A stretch of DNA of 64,000 bases from Eustoma russellianum (lineage: Eukaryota; Streptophyta; Magnoliopsida; Gentianales; Gentianaceae), in the NCBI GenBank assembly GCA_036186865.1, contig AP025048.1, positions 30,926,852-30,990,851 on the forward strand. Reading direction: 5' to 3'. The notes under the pieces were generated by a model. That model was not told the origin of the DNA and did not search any database. It saw only the letters and a list, made by a program, of their open reading frames with translations. This document shows, piece after piece, positions 1-11,137 of the stretch (within the stretch, counting starts at the first letter, position 1; the number at the start of each line of letters is the position of its first letter). A program made the position numbers and the translations under genes.

Positions 1-1029
1 GTTGATTACCGAAAACAAGAAGTGGATATAACATGATTTTGGTGATTGTGGATCGATCGACCAATCTGCATATTTTCTATCGGTCTTGAGGGAAGTATCT
101 CTCGGAAGTTGGTAAATTTAGATATGGACAATATTGTCAGCCTACACGATGTTCCAATAAGTATAGTGTCTGACTGAGACCAAAGGTTCACTTCCAAGCT
201 CTGGATAGTATTCTAGAGAGCCCTGGGTAAGGAGTTAGGGATGAGTACATCCTACCACCCTCAGACATGGACAGTCTGAACGGACTATGCATACCCTAAA
301 AGACATGTTAAAAGCTGGTGTCCTAGATTTCAAAAGGAGTTGGGGATGTAATGGTGAAGTTAATGGAGTTCTATCATAATAACAGTCGCCACAGTGCAAT
401 TGATATGGCTCCTTTTGATGTTTTGTATGGAAGGAAGTGTAGCTCCCCGGTTTATTGGGATGAATTCGGTGGGAGGACCATCACCGAACATGAATGGCTC
501 GAGAAGACATTAGGAAGCGCAAGAATCACTCGAGAGAGACTCAAGTCGGCTCAGGACCGCAACAAAAGTTAGATGGATTCTAAACGACGACCTTTGGAGT
601 TTAATGTAGGTGGAAAGGTTTATTTGAGAATACCATCTAAAAAAGGGGGGGTACTATGATATTGGAGTGAAGGGCAATTTGAGACCCCGTTTTATTGGTC
701 CGTATGAGATACTTGAGAAGGTGGAAGTTTTGGCATATGAGTTGGCGTTACCTCCGGTATTGGTGCAAGTCCAAAAGGTATTTCATGTATCTCAGTTAAG
801 GAAGTATGTGACGGATCCGATCAGCGGGCTCGAAGCACAAACTTTGGAACTCAATAGTGAGGATATATATGAAGAGATACCTGTGAGGATCGTAGAACGA
901 AAGGACCAAGTGTTGAGGAAACAGGTGAACTTTTATGTGAAGGTCCAGTGGAGCAATCACATGAAACGAAAAGCTACTTGGAAACTTAAAGAGCGGATGC
1001 AGGAGAAGTATCCTCAACTCTTCAATTAA
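1..1029 (+). pseudogene. gypsy integrase core and C-terminal chromodomain (degraded pol)
   Basis: End of a Ty3/gypsy pol polyprotein. In the first 350 bases the integrase core is recognisable only by switching frames: a VDRSTKSAYF-like strand near 50-90, then GQSERT carrying the catalytic Glu near 270-285. From 351 the reading is cleaner (YHNNSRHSAIDMAPFDVLYGRKC), a typical gypsy integrase segment. After a stop near 570 the reading frame at 667-1029 gives RPRFIGPYEIL, FHVSQLRKY and a terminal module with VQWSNH and KATWKLKERMQEKYPQLF. This last module resembles the Tekay chromodomain, which in the family targets integration to heterochromatin. The final stop TAA is at 1027-1029, 33 bases before the PPT. 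Stops and frameshifts make it non-functional. Confidence 0.85.
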
Positions 1030-1061
1030 GATACACAAGTTTCGAGGACGAAACTTTTTGT

Positions 1062-1074
1062 AAGGGGGGTGGAA
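1062..1074 (+). other. polypurine tract of the gypsy element
   Basis: AAGGGGGGTGGAA lies immediately before the LTR terminus TGTCATACCC and primes plus-strand DNA synthesis in this family. Just upstream, TTTCGAGGACGAAA (about 1040-1053) forms a small inverted repeat that is common between the stop codon and the PPT of Tekay elements. Confidence 0.7.
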
Positions 1075-1449
1075 TGTCATACCCCATAACTTTTAAGTCC
1101 GACTGTTAATAATTAGAAAACAACTTTAAATATAATTTCATTAAATGCATAGGTTTACGAGGTTGAGTGGATAAAATACAGGTGAGAAAATAAGCAAAAT
1201 AGTGAAACTAAGAAATTATGCTGAAATACCCAAAATACCCCTCCCCACTTAAATGATGGGTGGAATGTCATATCCCGTAACTTTTAAGTCCGACTGTTAA
1301 TAATTAAAAAACAACTTTAAATATAATTTCATTAAATGCATAGGTTTACGAGGTTGAGTGGATAAAATACAGGTGAGAAAATAAGCAAAATAGTGAAACT
1401 AAGAAATTATACTGAAATACCCAAAATACCTCTCCCCACTTAAATGATG
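1068..1449 (+). repeat. 191-bp tandem duplication across the PPT/LTR junction
   Basis: Bases 1068-1258 are repeated at 1259-1449 with only a few substitutions (for example TACCCCATAACT against TATCCCGTAACT). Each copy begins inside the PPT remnant (GGGTGGAATGTCAT) and ends at TTAAATGATGGG, so the element has two consecutive LTR starts, at 1075 and 1266. Confidence 0.9.
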
Positions 1450-2195
1450 GGGGAGTTACACAAAGGAGTATAACTCCCCATTAGTCTAGAAGAGGCCGGT
1501 TACAAACAAAGAGAAGGAGGAGAAAACGCCTAGAGGGGAAAGAGTAGGAGAAAGGAGAAAGAAGAAGAAGAGAAGAAGAAAAGGAAGGGAGAACGGCCAA
1601 TCTAGGTTCAATCCTTACCGGGATTCCGCAGTACACTCGTAAGCGCATTTAGATTCCAAGGCAAGTAATCTTTCTATACGCTTTACGCTAATTTTAATAC
1701 TTTAGGCCCTATGTTCTTACAAAGAGAAAACTTGGATCACACATTAGTAATCTTGACTTGTCTATGTTAAATGCTTTACTATATGTAATTGTTGTTGCTA
1801 GTTGCGTAAAGTCTTGTTCTTTGGGCCATATTTCTGTAAATAGTTATGTGGTGCTTTGTTGTTTATCAAGCATACCCATGAAAGTGTATTCTTGATGTGT
1901 TTATTATCTTGTTCTATTCTTGTGTTGGTTGTCTACACCAAATGTTTGAGAGTAAGTGCAGGGAATTGAAGGATGAATGATGGCATTGTTATAGACTTGT
2001 TGTGTTGGGAACGTTGATGGTATCTTTTGAAGGTTGTGAATGATAGAAGGTTAAGAGTGGATATTATTAGACATAACTAAGCATCAATTCATTTTAGATG
2101 TGTGTTAAGTATGATGAATCTAGATGGTAAGATGAATCTTGAGAGGGTTGAACATGAAAGGGTTGAAGAAGAAAGGTGTTGGGTGGAAGTTACTG

Positions 2196-2590
2196 CAGAA
2201 AAACTGCAGTTTAGAACCGTCAGAACACTTCGAACACCTACATTAGGCGCTTCAAGTCACATTAGGCGCCTAATGTAGCGTTCAATGTGTCCTGAAGCAT
2301 TCCCGTACAGAAAAACTGCAGTTTAGAACCGTCAGAACACTTCGAACACCTACATTAGGCGCTTCAAGTCACATTAGGCGTCTAATGTAGCTTCAATGTG
2401 TCCCAGAGCATCCCCGTACACTTCGAACACCTACATTAGGCGCTTCATGTCACATTAGGCGCTTCATGTAGGCGTTCGATGTATACAGCACCTCCCCGAA
2501 CACTTCGAATGCCTAGTATAGGCGCTCCAAGTCACTTTAGGCGCCTCATGTGGCGTTCCAAGTATACTGGAAGTCTTTTTGACTCTTTAG
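2196..2590 (+). repeat. palindromic minisatellite in the gypsy LTR
   Basis: Unit starts (CACTTCGAACACCTACATTA) occur at 2226, 2338, 2419 and 2501, spacings 112, 81 and 82. The longer first unit holds an extra block beginning CAGAAAAACTGCAG. Units centre on palindromes such as ACATTAGGCGCCTAATGT. No coding meaning is apparent. Confidence 0.85.
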
Positions 2591-3336
2591 GCGCCCTATG
2601 TAAGTGTAGCAACTTTATACACTTCCTTTGAACATAAAATGCAAGGGTATTTGAGGTGTAATTGAGGAATAGATGGTAAGATTGACTAAGTAAGAATAAG
2701 ATTGAATCCCAAGTGAATTAGTGAGACGAACGGACTTGGAAAGATACAAACAGGGAGTGTTTGAGGTGCAAGACCGTATACTTGATATGTAAGATGTGTG
2801 TGTGAGATACCTTTATTATCTTCCATTGCTCATAAATTACAAAGTGTTTTGAAAGTGTGCTAGAGTTGTAAACATTAAGTGTGAATGAGTAGGGTTAAGT
2901 ATGAATTCGAAGTGGATTCGTGATACGAAAGGGCATGAAGTGGTATGAATGAGGTGTATTTGAGTTGTAAACGTTAAGTGTGAATGAGTAAAGTTAGGTA
3001 TGAATCCAAAGGGAGTTAGCAATATGAAAGAGCACAAAATGGTACGAAAAGGGTGTGTTTGAGGAAGTATGAACGAGCAAGGTTAAGTGTGAACTCGAGA
3101 TGATTTCGTAATACGAAAGGACATGAAATGATACGAGCAGGATGTGATAGAGGTTCAGGACTTTGTACTTGATATGTAAAGTGTGTGGGCATGTTTACAC
3201 GTTTGATATGATGTTACATGAGCATTCTGCATCATGACATGGGCACTTGCATTTGATTTGAGAATTGCTTTGCGAAAGAACATGTGTTTACAAGAAAAGT
3301 TTAAAGTTTTCGAAAGACAAGATGGCTGCTGGTTGA

Positions 3337-3625
3337 TCGCAGGGTATAAAAGTCACGCCTGCGAAAGCAGGGTATAAAAGCGTGACCTGTGAATCAACAG
3401 CAGGGTATAAAATATGTTATGGGGCCGTGGACCTATCAGTGCGGAAAATAAAGTATTTTATAGGGCCGTGGACCTATCAGCACGGATATATGATGTATGT
3501 AATGGGGCCGTGGACCTTTCAGCATGGGGTATAACGTTATATGTTATGGGGCCGTGGACCTTTCAGCACGGGGTATAAAGTTCTGTTTGCTGTGGACTGA
3601 TCACCCACAGGGTATAAAGTTCTGC
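3337..3625 (+). repeat. array of small hairpins followed by GGTATAA
   Basis: Repeated modules each consist of a short perfect stem and then GGTATAAA or a variant. Examples are CCTGC-GAAA-GCAGG + GTATAAAAG, CCGTG...CACGG + GGTATAAAG, and CTGTGG...CCCACAG + GGTATAAAG. About eight modules of 30-60 bp are visible; four share GGGGCCGTGGACCT. Confidence 0.8.
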
Positions 3626-4439
3626 TACGCAAAGAATATGATAAGAAAAGTTATGAAATGTTTTGTGAAGTGACACGCATGACATGTTTATGAAAGAAGG
3701 CATATACATGGGTGTTGTGTGTGGTTTTAAAGAAGTACATGCATCATGATACACGAAGCATAAGATTTGACATGCAAGAAATGTGACTAGCTTATGACTT
3801 GTTTATGTGATATGTTGATTTAGTACATGTTTGTTCTCGTATCCGTGTATCATTTATGTGTTTTATCCGTTTTGAGGAATTCTTATAAAGATGCTATTTG
3901 CTAACCCGAGCACCTTATTTTGGGCAATGTCTTATACACTGGTGACTCGTCGTGTGTGATCCCGTAAGGTGTATAGACGGGTTACTTGCTGGCGATGTTT
4001 TCGCTAAGAACAATTACTCTACCTCCTTTTCAGGTGAGCCAAAGTACAAGATGATTTTTGTAGAAGATATCGACGAGTGGGCTCATTGGGACGATAGTCA
4101 CTAAAATGGACAGGCTTACAGTCCTTATCCTTTAGTTGAGGGAGTTACTGTTAAAACTTTGTATGAAGGATACTTTAGACACTCTCCCTGACACGTTTTA
4201 TTTCCGCTGTGTTTCTATGGGTTACATTGATGTTAGTGAAGTTTTTAATTCTACGATGTTTCCGCTGATTTATCTTACGTCATGAATGACGTGTGCTTGA
4301 TCTGCTTTGACGCTTCGTAGTTCTCATAGTAGGCTACGGCGGGTGCACTGGTTCCGATGACAGTGTCGGGCCGGGGTGCTACATGAAGCACGTGGTAGAG
4401 GCCCGATGAGATTAATCACTCATTAAACAAATGGCCAGT

Positions 4440-5865
4440 GGCCAATAATGGAAATTATTTCTTGATTGAGGGGATGAGATAATGGAGCATGCACCTAGCA
4501 TGCTTGACATTACTATTTCAAGAGCACCTTAATGTATTGTTGGCCTATAATATCTGGCCAAATAACACTTGCATGCAAGAGACCTTAAATCAAAATGGTT
4601 GCTGTAGATTCTCATATGATTCTCACGGAGAATAAAATACCCTTCATCTTCAAAGACACTTTAACCATGGTTGAGAGAAAGATATCATGTACAAGACTTC
4701 ATTAAAGACAGCGTACCTAACCACTTTGATGCGCAGTTTCCTTGCTGCTTGTTTATCTTTAGCATAACGCGACACTTAGGAAGTTAACAATCTAGTCCAT
4801 CACGTGTTGTGATAGTCCATTTGAAGCACCTTAGCCTGGTTGTAAGCTCGATACCTAATAAGCTCAGGCCCCACCATCTTTTTGCCTAAGACTGTTGGAG
4901 TCGACGATCTGAGACGATAAAGTGCATCGGCCATTTTGTTTGCCGACCTTGTCTTGTGTTCGATCTCAAAAGACTTGGACATTGCCTAGAGTTGCCCGAT
5001 CTTTAATAGATACCACTTCATCTGATCCTCTTTGACTTTGTAATCTCTATTGAATTATGCTAGAAAAAGTTGAGAATCACTGTGCAATTTAATGTTTAGA
5101 GCCCCTAGCTTTTGGGCGAGGCTTATGTTGGCGATCAAGGCTTCGGACTCGGCTTCGTTGTTTGTAGTGTTGAAGTCGAATCGAAGTGCATACTCAAATT
5201 CTTCACTTTTTAAACTTATGAGACCTGCTCTGTTTCTATCACGGGAAGATGATCCATCGACATATATTGTCCATTGTTCCTCTCGGTCCGCTCATGCTCT
5301 ACAAAAATCCTTTCAGCAATAAAATCTGCCAATGCTTGGGCCTGAACGGAAGTCCAAGGCCTCAATGTTGTAATTGGTCAATTCCACAAGCCATTTAGCT
5401 GCCTGGCTCGAAAGTTTTGGGATTGAACAGAATTTCTTTCAAAGGTTGATCGGTGATGTCCACAAAGGGATGAACTTGAAAATAGCGTATGAGTTTTCTT
5501 GCAACAATGACCAGTGCCAAGAATATCTTCTTAGCGCTAGTATATCTTATCTCAGGTCCATGCAATGCTTGCTAACGAAGTATATTGCCTTCTGCATGTT
5601 GTCTTCCTCTCTGAGCAGAACAACACTAACAGTTTTGTGACATAGATCCAAATATATGTACACAACCTCATCAGGAATGGGCGAAGTAAGGTCGATACTT
5701 TGCCTAAGTAGGATTTCAAGTAATGAAAGATCTGTTGACAATTTTCATCCCACTGGAACATGATTATTTTCTTTGGAATTTGAAAGAAAGGGAGTGATCT
5801 TTTTGTTGGTTTGGACAGAAATCCATTTAGCTCTAGGATCCTTTTAGCCAGTCTCTACACCTGTT
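4440..5865 (-). pseudogene. Tat-like Ty3/gypsy RT end, RNase H and integrase N-terminus (relic)
   Basis: Read on the minus strand from 5865 downwards. First comes the RT/RNase H connection: GFLSKPTKRSLPFF, FQWDENCQQIF, LLREEDNMQKAIYFVSKH. Next is an RNase H domain: WTIYVDGSSS (first Asp, about 5255), NNEAESEALIANISLA (Glu, about 5150), HSDSQL (Asp, about 5090) and FEIEHKTRSANKMADAL (about 4960). Below about 4790 there are matches to the pre-integrase region (KDKQAARKLR) and the integrase zinc-binding region. RNase H would remove the RNA template after first-strand synthesis. Several frameshifts and stops are present, and there is no LTR beside it. It ends abruptly at the gypsy LTR (4383) on one side and at a copia gag on the other, so it is a rearranged fragment. 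A Tat/Athila-type gypsy is likely. Confidence 0.8.
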
Positions 5866-6878
5866 GGCAGCTGTTTGTCAAAGGTCTCCATCGCCAGTGT
5901 TGGTGCCGCTGCTGTTGACGCCCACGGCAGTGGCTCCTCGCCTTGTGATGCTTCTGCACTCTATCGTCTTCTTTGGTTCATTTACCTCTTTGTCCCACCA
6001 CTTCGGGTATCCAACAAGCTGGAAACATGTTTCCTTTATATCCTTCTTCATTCCACAGTGGGTAACTGGAATTTTGATTTATTATCTTTTCTTCTACGAT
6101 GACATCTGTGAGTGTGGCGGCATAGCCAGTGTCCCTTTGATTCTTCTTCGAAGCTTAAATCCGAGGCCAATCCTTGATGATGCCTCTATGTCTGAAGGGA
6201 TTCCTTGCAGAATCCTTATTCTATACTTTTCCTTTCGCATGGCCGCATAGGCGGTTTCCACCAATGAGAGTGGTTCTCTTTTCATTAGATCTCTTTTTAT
6301 AGGCTCAAACTTGTCATTAATAGTGGTTAAGAGTTGAAATAACCGCTGTTCTTGGATTTTACTATTGTAATTGCAATATCCTCAGGTCCCTTATGCCTTA
6401 GGGTCCCTACCTTTAATTGCCATCCAGACTCCTTGAAGTCATTTATAGCATTCTTCCAGGAATCCGTCTCCCTGATGTAGTTTGCCTTCCTGTGAATGTC
6501 AAGCACCTGAATGGTATCCCCCTTAGACCCGTATGCTGCTGGGTATTTGGATGCATTGTTTATCAGACTTGGTTCAATATTCTAGATGAACTAGGTAAAC
6601 ACCATATGGTCATTCTTTTCCATTGTAGGAAGGTATGGTTGGTAACGGACGATGGTGGAGGTACACCTATAAGGTGTTGTGTCCTCCTCCTGCCTCCAAA
6701 TGTCTTTCTTGATGAGGGTAGCCCATAATGAATATTTGTCATCATTGATTTTGACTCCTAGTGACAATTCTTCAGAATTGGTTGTTGTCTGTTGAACACC
6801 AATGCTGTTCTTTAGCAAAACGACTAGCTGCATTGCCAATTTACTGTTTCTGGATTCAGATGTTCCTGTTTCTGACAT
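5866..6878 (-). pseudogene. copia-type gag fragment
   Basis: Minus-strand reading starts at a Met near 6878 (MSETGTSESRNSKL) and reaches a gag N-terminal module with INDDKYSLWATLIKKDIW, the usual copia 'Y.lWs..m' pattern. Frame switches then lead through REPLSLVETAYAAMRKEKYR (about 6280-6220) to a damaged zinc knuckle, THCGMKKDIKETCFQLVGYPKWW (6080-6000, interrupted). In it the first Cys and the His of CX2CX4HX4C are missing. Gag would form the virus-like particle and bind RNA. No protease, integrase or RT of this element follows, because the sequence joins the gypsy relic at about 5866. It is a truncated relic. Confidence 0.7.
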
Positions 6879-7516
6879 GATTTGGTGGTTATTGTCTGTT
6901 TGGTCGAAAAGGTGATGATTTTTTTGGCTAATTGGCCAAAAAAGGGTGCTGGATCAATTTTGAGAAACTATGTTTCTGAGTTCCAAACGGTTTTGAGTTT
7001 GCTAGGTTCTGTTTGCATTGATTTGATTAGTGTTACAAACAACTCTATCTATAGATGTACATTTTTTTGCTAAATATGGTAATCACAAATCAGTATAATG
7101 ATGATTACAAATCACAATAAGTAAAAGAATATTTGATATCTCCTTGATTTGTTTTCTTTCCTTTCTAACATGAGTTTCTAGTGATTGGGATTTGAAAAAT
7201 AGCCAAACATTGTTACCATGTGAAGTAGAAGTCATAACCAGATTCTGCCCTGGATAGTCAACAGTTTTGACATCGCTGGCTCGTCTGATTTTAGCTTATA
7301 TACCCAGAAGATCAGTTGATCATGTCTACATGTCTTTTAGAATGCAATATATTCACAGAACTAGATATGTTGCATTCTAAGAAGGGGATTATGAATCGTT
7401 GAAGGTCAAATGGTCAAACAATGTATTCTACATTGAGTATGGAGATTTGAATCGATTCCGTTAGCAGTACAAATATGTCTATGAAGTGGATTTGTGAATT
7501 GAAATTGAGTTGTGTT
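6879..7516. other. intergenic stretch, no gene recognised
   Basis: About 640 bp of AT-rich sequence between the gag relic and the left target duplication of Copia-1. It may be the former leader or LTR of the gag relic (minus strand), but I see no TGGTATCAGAGC primer site and no second LTR copy. No RNA gene or convincing ORF is visible. Confidence 0.5.
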
Positions 7517-7521
7517 GGTCG

Positions 7522-7809
7522 TGAAGTAACAACAATTGCTCTGATACCAATTGAAGTAATAACGGATTCAAACACAACACGTATAAAGCACAACTCACTT
7601 TATTATTATTCGGAAAATAACTCAAAACCGAACTAGTACTTGCCGCCACTATAATGGTTCGGCCTATCCTAATTTTATAGACTAACTAGGCTACACAAAA
7701 CCGTAACCTAATAGGAATAGATAAACATTAATAAGGAAATAAATTTAAATTAAAACTCCTACTTCTTAGGAGGTTCCTAATCCTTATCCTAGAAGGAAAT
7801 TATCCAACA
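7522..7809 (-). repeat. Copia-1 3' LTR
   Basis: 288 bp; plus-strand ends TGAAGTAACAA...ATCCAACA, so TGTTGGAT...TTACTTCA in element sense. It includes an internal copy of the PBS-like motif (CTCTGATACCAAT, 7539-7551) followed by a second TGAAGT at 7552. The same duplicate is in the other LTR. Confidence 0.9.
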
Positions 7810-9366
7810 ATCTCCCCCTTAATTTCCGAATGTACCCTCGGAAGGTCTTCCATGCCAAGCAAGCTTCGTATTTCCTTGAACTTCGTCTGCGCCAACGGCT
7901 TCGTCAAGATATCCGCTCTTTGCTCGTCGCCACTCACATCCTCCATCTCGATTAATCCATTCTCAACGCACTCTCGAATGAAGTGATATCTCGTATGTAT
8001 GTGCTTGCTCCTTCCATGAAACACGGGGTTCTTCATAAGTGCAATGGCCGACTTATTATCCACGCTTATGAGAACCTTTTCTTGCTTCCAACTTGTTATT
8101 TTGCACAACAATTCTTGAAGCCACAAAGCTTGGCATGCCGTGGCTGTGGCGGCCCTAAACTCGGCCTCACAAGATGATAATGCTACGGTCCTTTGCTTTT
8201 GAGAACACCATGTAATCGGAGAATTATTAAAGTAGAAGATATGTCCAATTGTGCTCTTCCCATCGTCTTGATCAATATCGTGACTACTATCACTGTATCC
8301 AACAAGCCTCTTGAAGCTTCCTCGCCTAAACATTATTCCAAGTGTAGTGGTTCCTTTCAAGTACCTTAGAATATGTTTAATGGCAGCCTTATGACACTCC
8401 TTTGGTTCTTGCATGTAACGACCCACAACTCCAAATGAGTAAGCAAGATTCGGTCTCGTATGCAACAAATAACGAAGGTATCCAACCAGCCTTCGGTATT
8501 GAGTAGCGTCGACTACTGCCTCTCCTTCGGCCTTGGTGAGTTTCGTGCCAGGGTCCATAGGAATGTGTGATGCATTGCAATCGAACAAACCCGCTTCCTT
8601 AAGTATCCTTAATGCATAACCTTCTTGCTTTAACGTAATGCTGTCTCTTGCTTGGATAACTTCAATGCCGAGATAGTATGTTAGATGACCCAAATCGGCC
8701 ATCTCAAACTTCTTTGCCATATCATGCTTGAACTCCTTAATAAGAGTTGCTTTTGTCCCCGTTACAAATAGATCATCAACATAAACGGCTATTATAAGAA
8801 AAGCCTTGTCCTTCGTTTTCTTATAAACCGACCTCTCCTTAGTGCATCGTACAAAATTCAAACCCTTTAAGATCTCGTCTATCTTCGTATTCCAACACCT
8901 CGGTGCTTGACGTAAACTATATAAAGACTTTGAAAGCCTATAGACCTTCTATTCTTCTCCCCTCCTTTCAAAGCCTTCAGGTTGCGTCACATATACTTGT
9001 TCTTTTAACTCACCGTGTAAGAAGGCCGTCTTAACATCCAAGTGATGAATTTCCCAACCATAAGACGCGGCCAAAGCAACAAGTAACCGAATGGTCTCAA
9101 TACGTGTCACGGGTGCAAAAACTTCATCATAGTCAATGTTTTTGAACATACCCCTTTGCAACTAGACGAGCCTTGTACTTGTTTATAGAGCCAGCATGTT
9201 TCTTGATCTTAAACACCCACTTCAACCCTATTGGTTTAACGCCTTCGGGTTTATCAACTAGCACCCAAGTCTCGTTTTTGTTGATGGATTCTATTTCATT
9301 CTTCATAGCAATCATCCATTCCTTCGAATCTTTTGCTTCAAAAAAAAGTTCTCGGCTCGTCATCAA
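7800..9366 (-). pseudogene. Copia-1 reverse transcriptase and RNase H
   Basis: C-terminal part of the copia polyprotein. The RT starts near 9366 with SKEWMIAMKNEIESI and KPIGLKWVFKIK. After a frameshift near 9150 it continues with VFAPVTRIETIRLL and HHLDVKTAFLHGELKE (catalytic Asp). A stop near 8948 interrupts the segment SKSLYSLRQAP. The remaining 353 residues from 8861 are open: AVYVDDLFVTG with the YVDD box (about 8780), then RNase H with YSDSSHDIDQDDGKSTIG, SSCEAEFRAA, ISVDNKSAIALMKNPVFH and a C-terminal ADILTKPL. These perform DNA synthesis and RNA removal inside the particle. At least one frameshift and one stop make it inactive, though the last 1 kb is well kept. Confidence 0.93.
7810..7823 (-). 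other. Copia-1 polypurine tract
   Basis: In element sense AATTAAGGGGGAGAT abuts the LTR start TGTTGGAT. It also encodes the last codons of pol (EIKGEIVG), so the reading frame runs through the PPT and stops 9 bases inside the LTR at 7800-7802. Confidence 0.85.
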
Positions 9367-9454
9367 CCATCAAGGCAACATCATCATCATCCATATATGA
9401 CGCAAGAACATAATCATCTAGATACTTAGGTTGATTCTTAGGTCGGCTTGACTT

Positions 9455-10540
9455 TCATAGCATCGTAGGCGAACCACCTTCTTCCATATCGAGCACGGTT
9501 GGTTCGCTGGGCCATCTCATTTGGGCGTGCGCTGGAGCTGACTGCTCCGCCGTGTGGTCAAGTCCTTCCGGCCTTGGGCTTGACAGGGCCGAAGGAGTTG
9601 AATTCTCAGGCGGCTGAGTGTTGTCAGGGGCTGTAGTGATGTATGTTGGTCCGTTACCTTCGTCAAGTGTATTACGCCATACTACTTGAAACATACCCGG
9701 TGACTTAGACATCTCGTGTCCTTGTTCATTCCACTTCCAACCAACGCTTTCGTCGACGATTACGTCGCGGCTAACATAAATTCTTCTTGACTTGGGATCA
9801 TAAAGGCGATACCCTTTTGTACCCGGCTCGGTCCCGAGATGTACCATTGGTCATGTCCTATCATCGAGCTTCTTCAAATGTTGCGCTTCGTTCTTGGCAT
9901 ATGCAAGACAACCAAAAATCCTTATGTGATGAATACTTGGTTTTTCTCCTTTGTACATCTCATATGGTGTCTTATTTTGTAAAGCCCTCGTTGGAAGACG
10001 ATTAATCAAATACGTTGATTGTCGAACCGCTTCTCCCACATATAATCAGGCACACACATAGCCTTCAAGATGCTTCTTGTCATCTCCATTAATGTCCAAT
10101 TACGGTGTTCTACGACACCATTTTGCTGAGGTGAATATGGAGTCGTCAAATGTCGTGTTATACCCTTCTCATCACAAAACGTGTTGAACACGATAGAGGT
10201 GAACTCCCCTCCTCTATCGGAACGAAACACCTTTAATTCTTTAGAAGTGGCTTTTTCGGCCATTACTACAAATCTCTTGAAGACCTCAAATGCACCATTC
10301 TTCTCCTTTAACAAATAAGATCACATATATCGTGAGTAATCATCAATAAGCACGAACACATACCTATTCCCGCCAAGTGAGCTTGGTGTGATAGGGCCGA
10401 GCAAATCTCCATGCACGAGCTCTAGGATTGCGTTCGCACGGTACGTAGCGCTGGGGGGGAAACGGCACTCGTGACTGCTTTCCAACAAGACATGACTCGC
10501 ATATCCGATTCTCATGATCAATGTAAGGTAATCCACGTAC
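9455..10540 (-). pseudogene. Copia-1 integrase
   Basis: Read downward from about 10540: a core strand LVHGDLLGPI (first catalytic Asp; most copias have HTD), VFVLIDDYSRY, then KVFRSDRGGEFTS (second Asp) and TPYSPQQNGVVEHRN (Glu, about 10110). The C-terminal region has LINRLPTRALQNKTPYE, IFGCLAYA, GTKGYRLYDPKSRRIYVSRDV and a low-complexity Pro/Ser linker to RT ending near 9455. Integrase inserts the DNA copy into the chromosome, producing the 5-bp duplication seen here. Frameshifts occur near 10320, 10030 and 9850. Confidence 0.9.
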
Positions 10541-11137
10541 GATGTCTCTTCTCTTTATGTTCTTCAAGGTTTCGAAACTCACATGACCTAGGCATGCGTG
10601 CCACCTCCATGCTTCTTCATCAATCTTACTTTGAAAACATGTTGGAATACCCGGTTGTATATTGATCTTGTATAATCGATTCGCACTCTTGGGTACTCGC
10701 ATCAACACGCAGCCCTCCTTGTCAAACAAAGATAAAGTATCGCCCTTCATGCTTACCTCGCACCCGGCCTCAGTTGCTTGCCCGAGACTAATTATATTGC
10801 TCCGCAAATCTAGTATAAAGTAGACTCCACTTAGCAACCTTTGCTCACCCGATTTTCCTTGAAGAATTATTGAACCCTTTCCTTTGATCTCAACATACGA
10901 TCCATCTCCGAATCTTACCTTCCCTTTTATGTTTTCATTCATCTCGGAGAAGTAAGATCTATTCCCCGACATATGATTGCTGGCTCCGTTGTCAAGATAC
11001 CACACATGATCTTCATAAGTTTGGGAAGACAACTTTCTCGGCACCAAATTCTTCTCATTCAAATTAATCTCTTGGGGTTGGTGAGTCACAACTTCGTGCA
11101 CAAAGACGGTCTCGTCAACATCATGACCGTCGGCCAT
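10364..11137 (-). pseudogene. Copia-1 protease and integrase zinc-binding domain
   Basis: Open for 257 residues. The aspartic protease active site is WYLDNGASNHMSG (about 11010-10970), with DNG in place of the commoner DSG/DTG. It is followed by VRFGDGS, the flap region ending DLRSNIISLGQ, and a gag-pre-integrase segment WHACLGHVSFETLKN with CESCLVGKQ, the HHCC zinc finger. The last 30 residues after PFPPQRY read out of frame, and the true frame continues into the integrase core on the other frame from about 10540. The protease would cut the polyprotein into its units. Confidence 0.9.

Larger units (their letters stand above)
1..4383 (+). mobile_element. Tekay-like Ty3/gypsy retrotransposon, 3' part (left end outside window)
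   Basis: The 3' portion of a chromovirus-type element: decayed integrase core, integrase C-terminus with chromodomain, polypurine tract and a complete 3' LTR. The order integrase, chromodomain, PPT, LTR and the LTR termini (TGTCATACCC...GTGCTACA) are those of plant Tekay/Del elements. The element continues left of the window, so its 5' LTR and target duplication cannot be checked. The five bases after the LTR are TGAAG. Lineage is from motif recognition only. Confidence 0.85.
1075..4383 (+). repeat. 3' LTR of the Tekay-like element (3309 bp)
   Basis: Starts TGTCATACCC directly after the PPT and ends CCGGGGTGCTACA. It contains, in order: a 191-bp duplication of its own left edge, a palindromic minisatellite (2196-2590), a hairpin/TATA array (3337-3625), a block GTTACTTGCTGGCGATG (3981 on) followed by CAGGTGAGCC, and a GC-rich end. 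The same order of late landmarks recurs in the solo LTRs at 13498-15960 and 38883-42845. Confidence 0.85.

Noticed and set aside
5864..6250. Plus-strand hydrophobic reading of 128 residues
   Set aside because: It is the antisense shadow of the minus-strand copia gag, whose motifs (gag module, YPKWW) are convincing.
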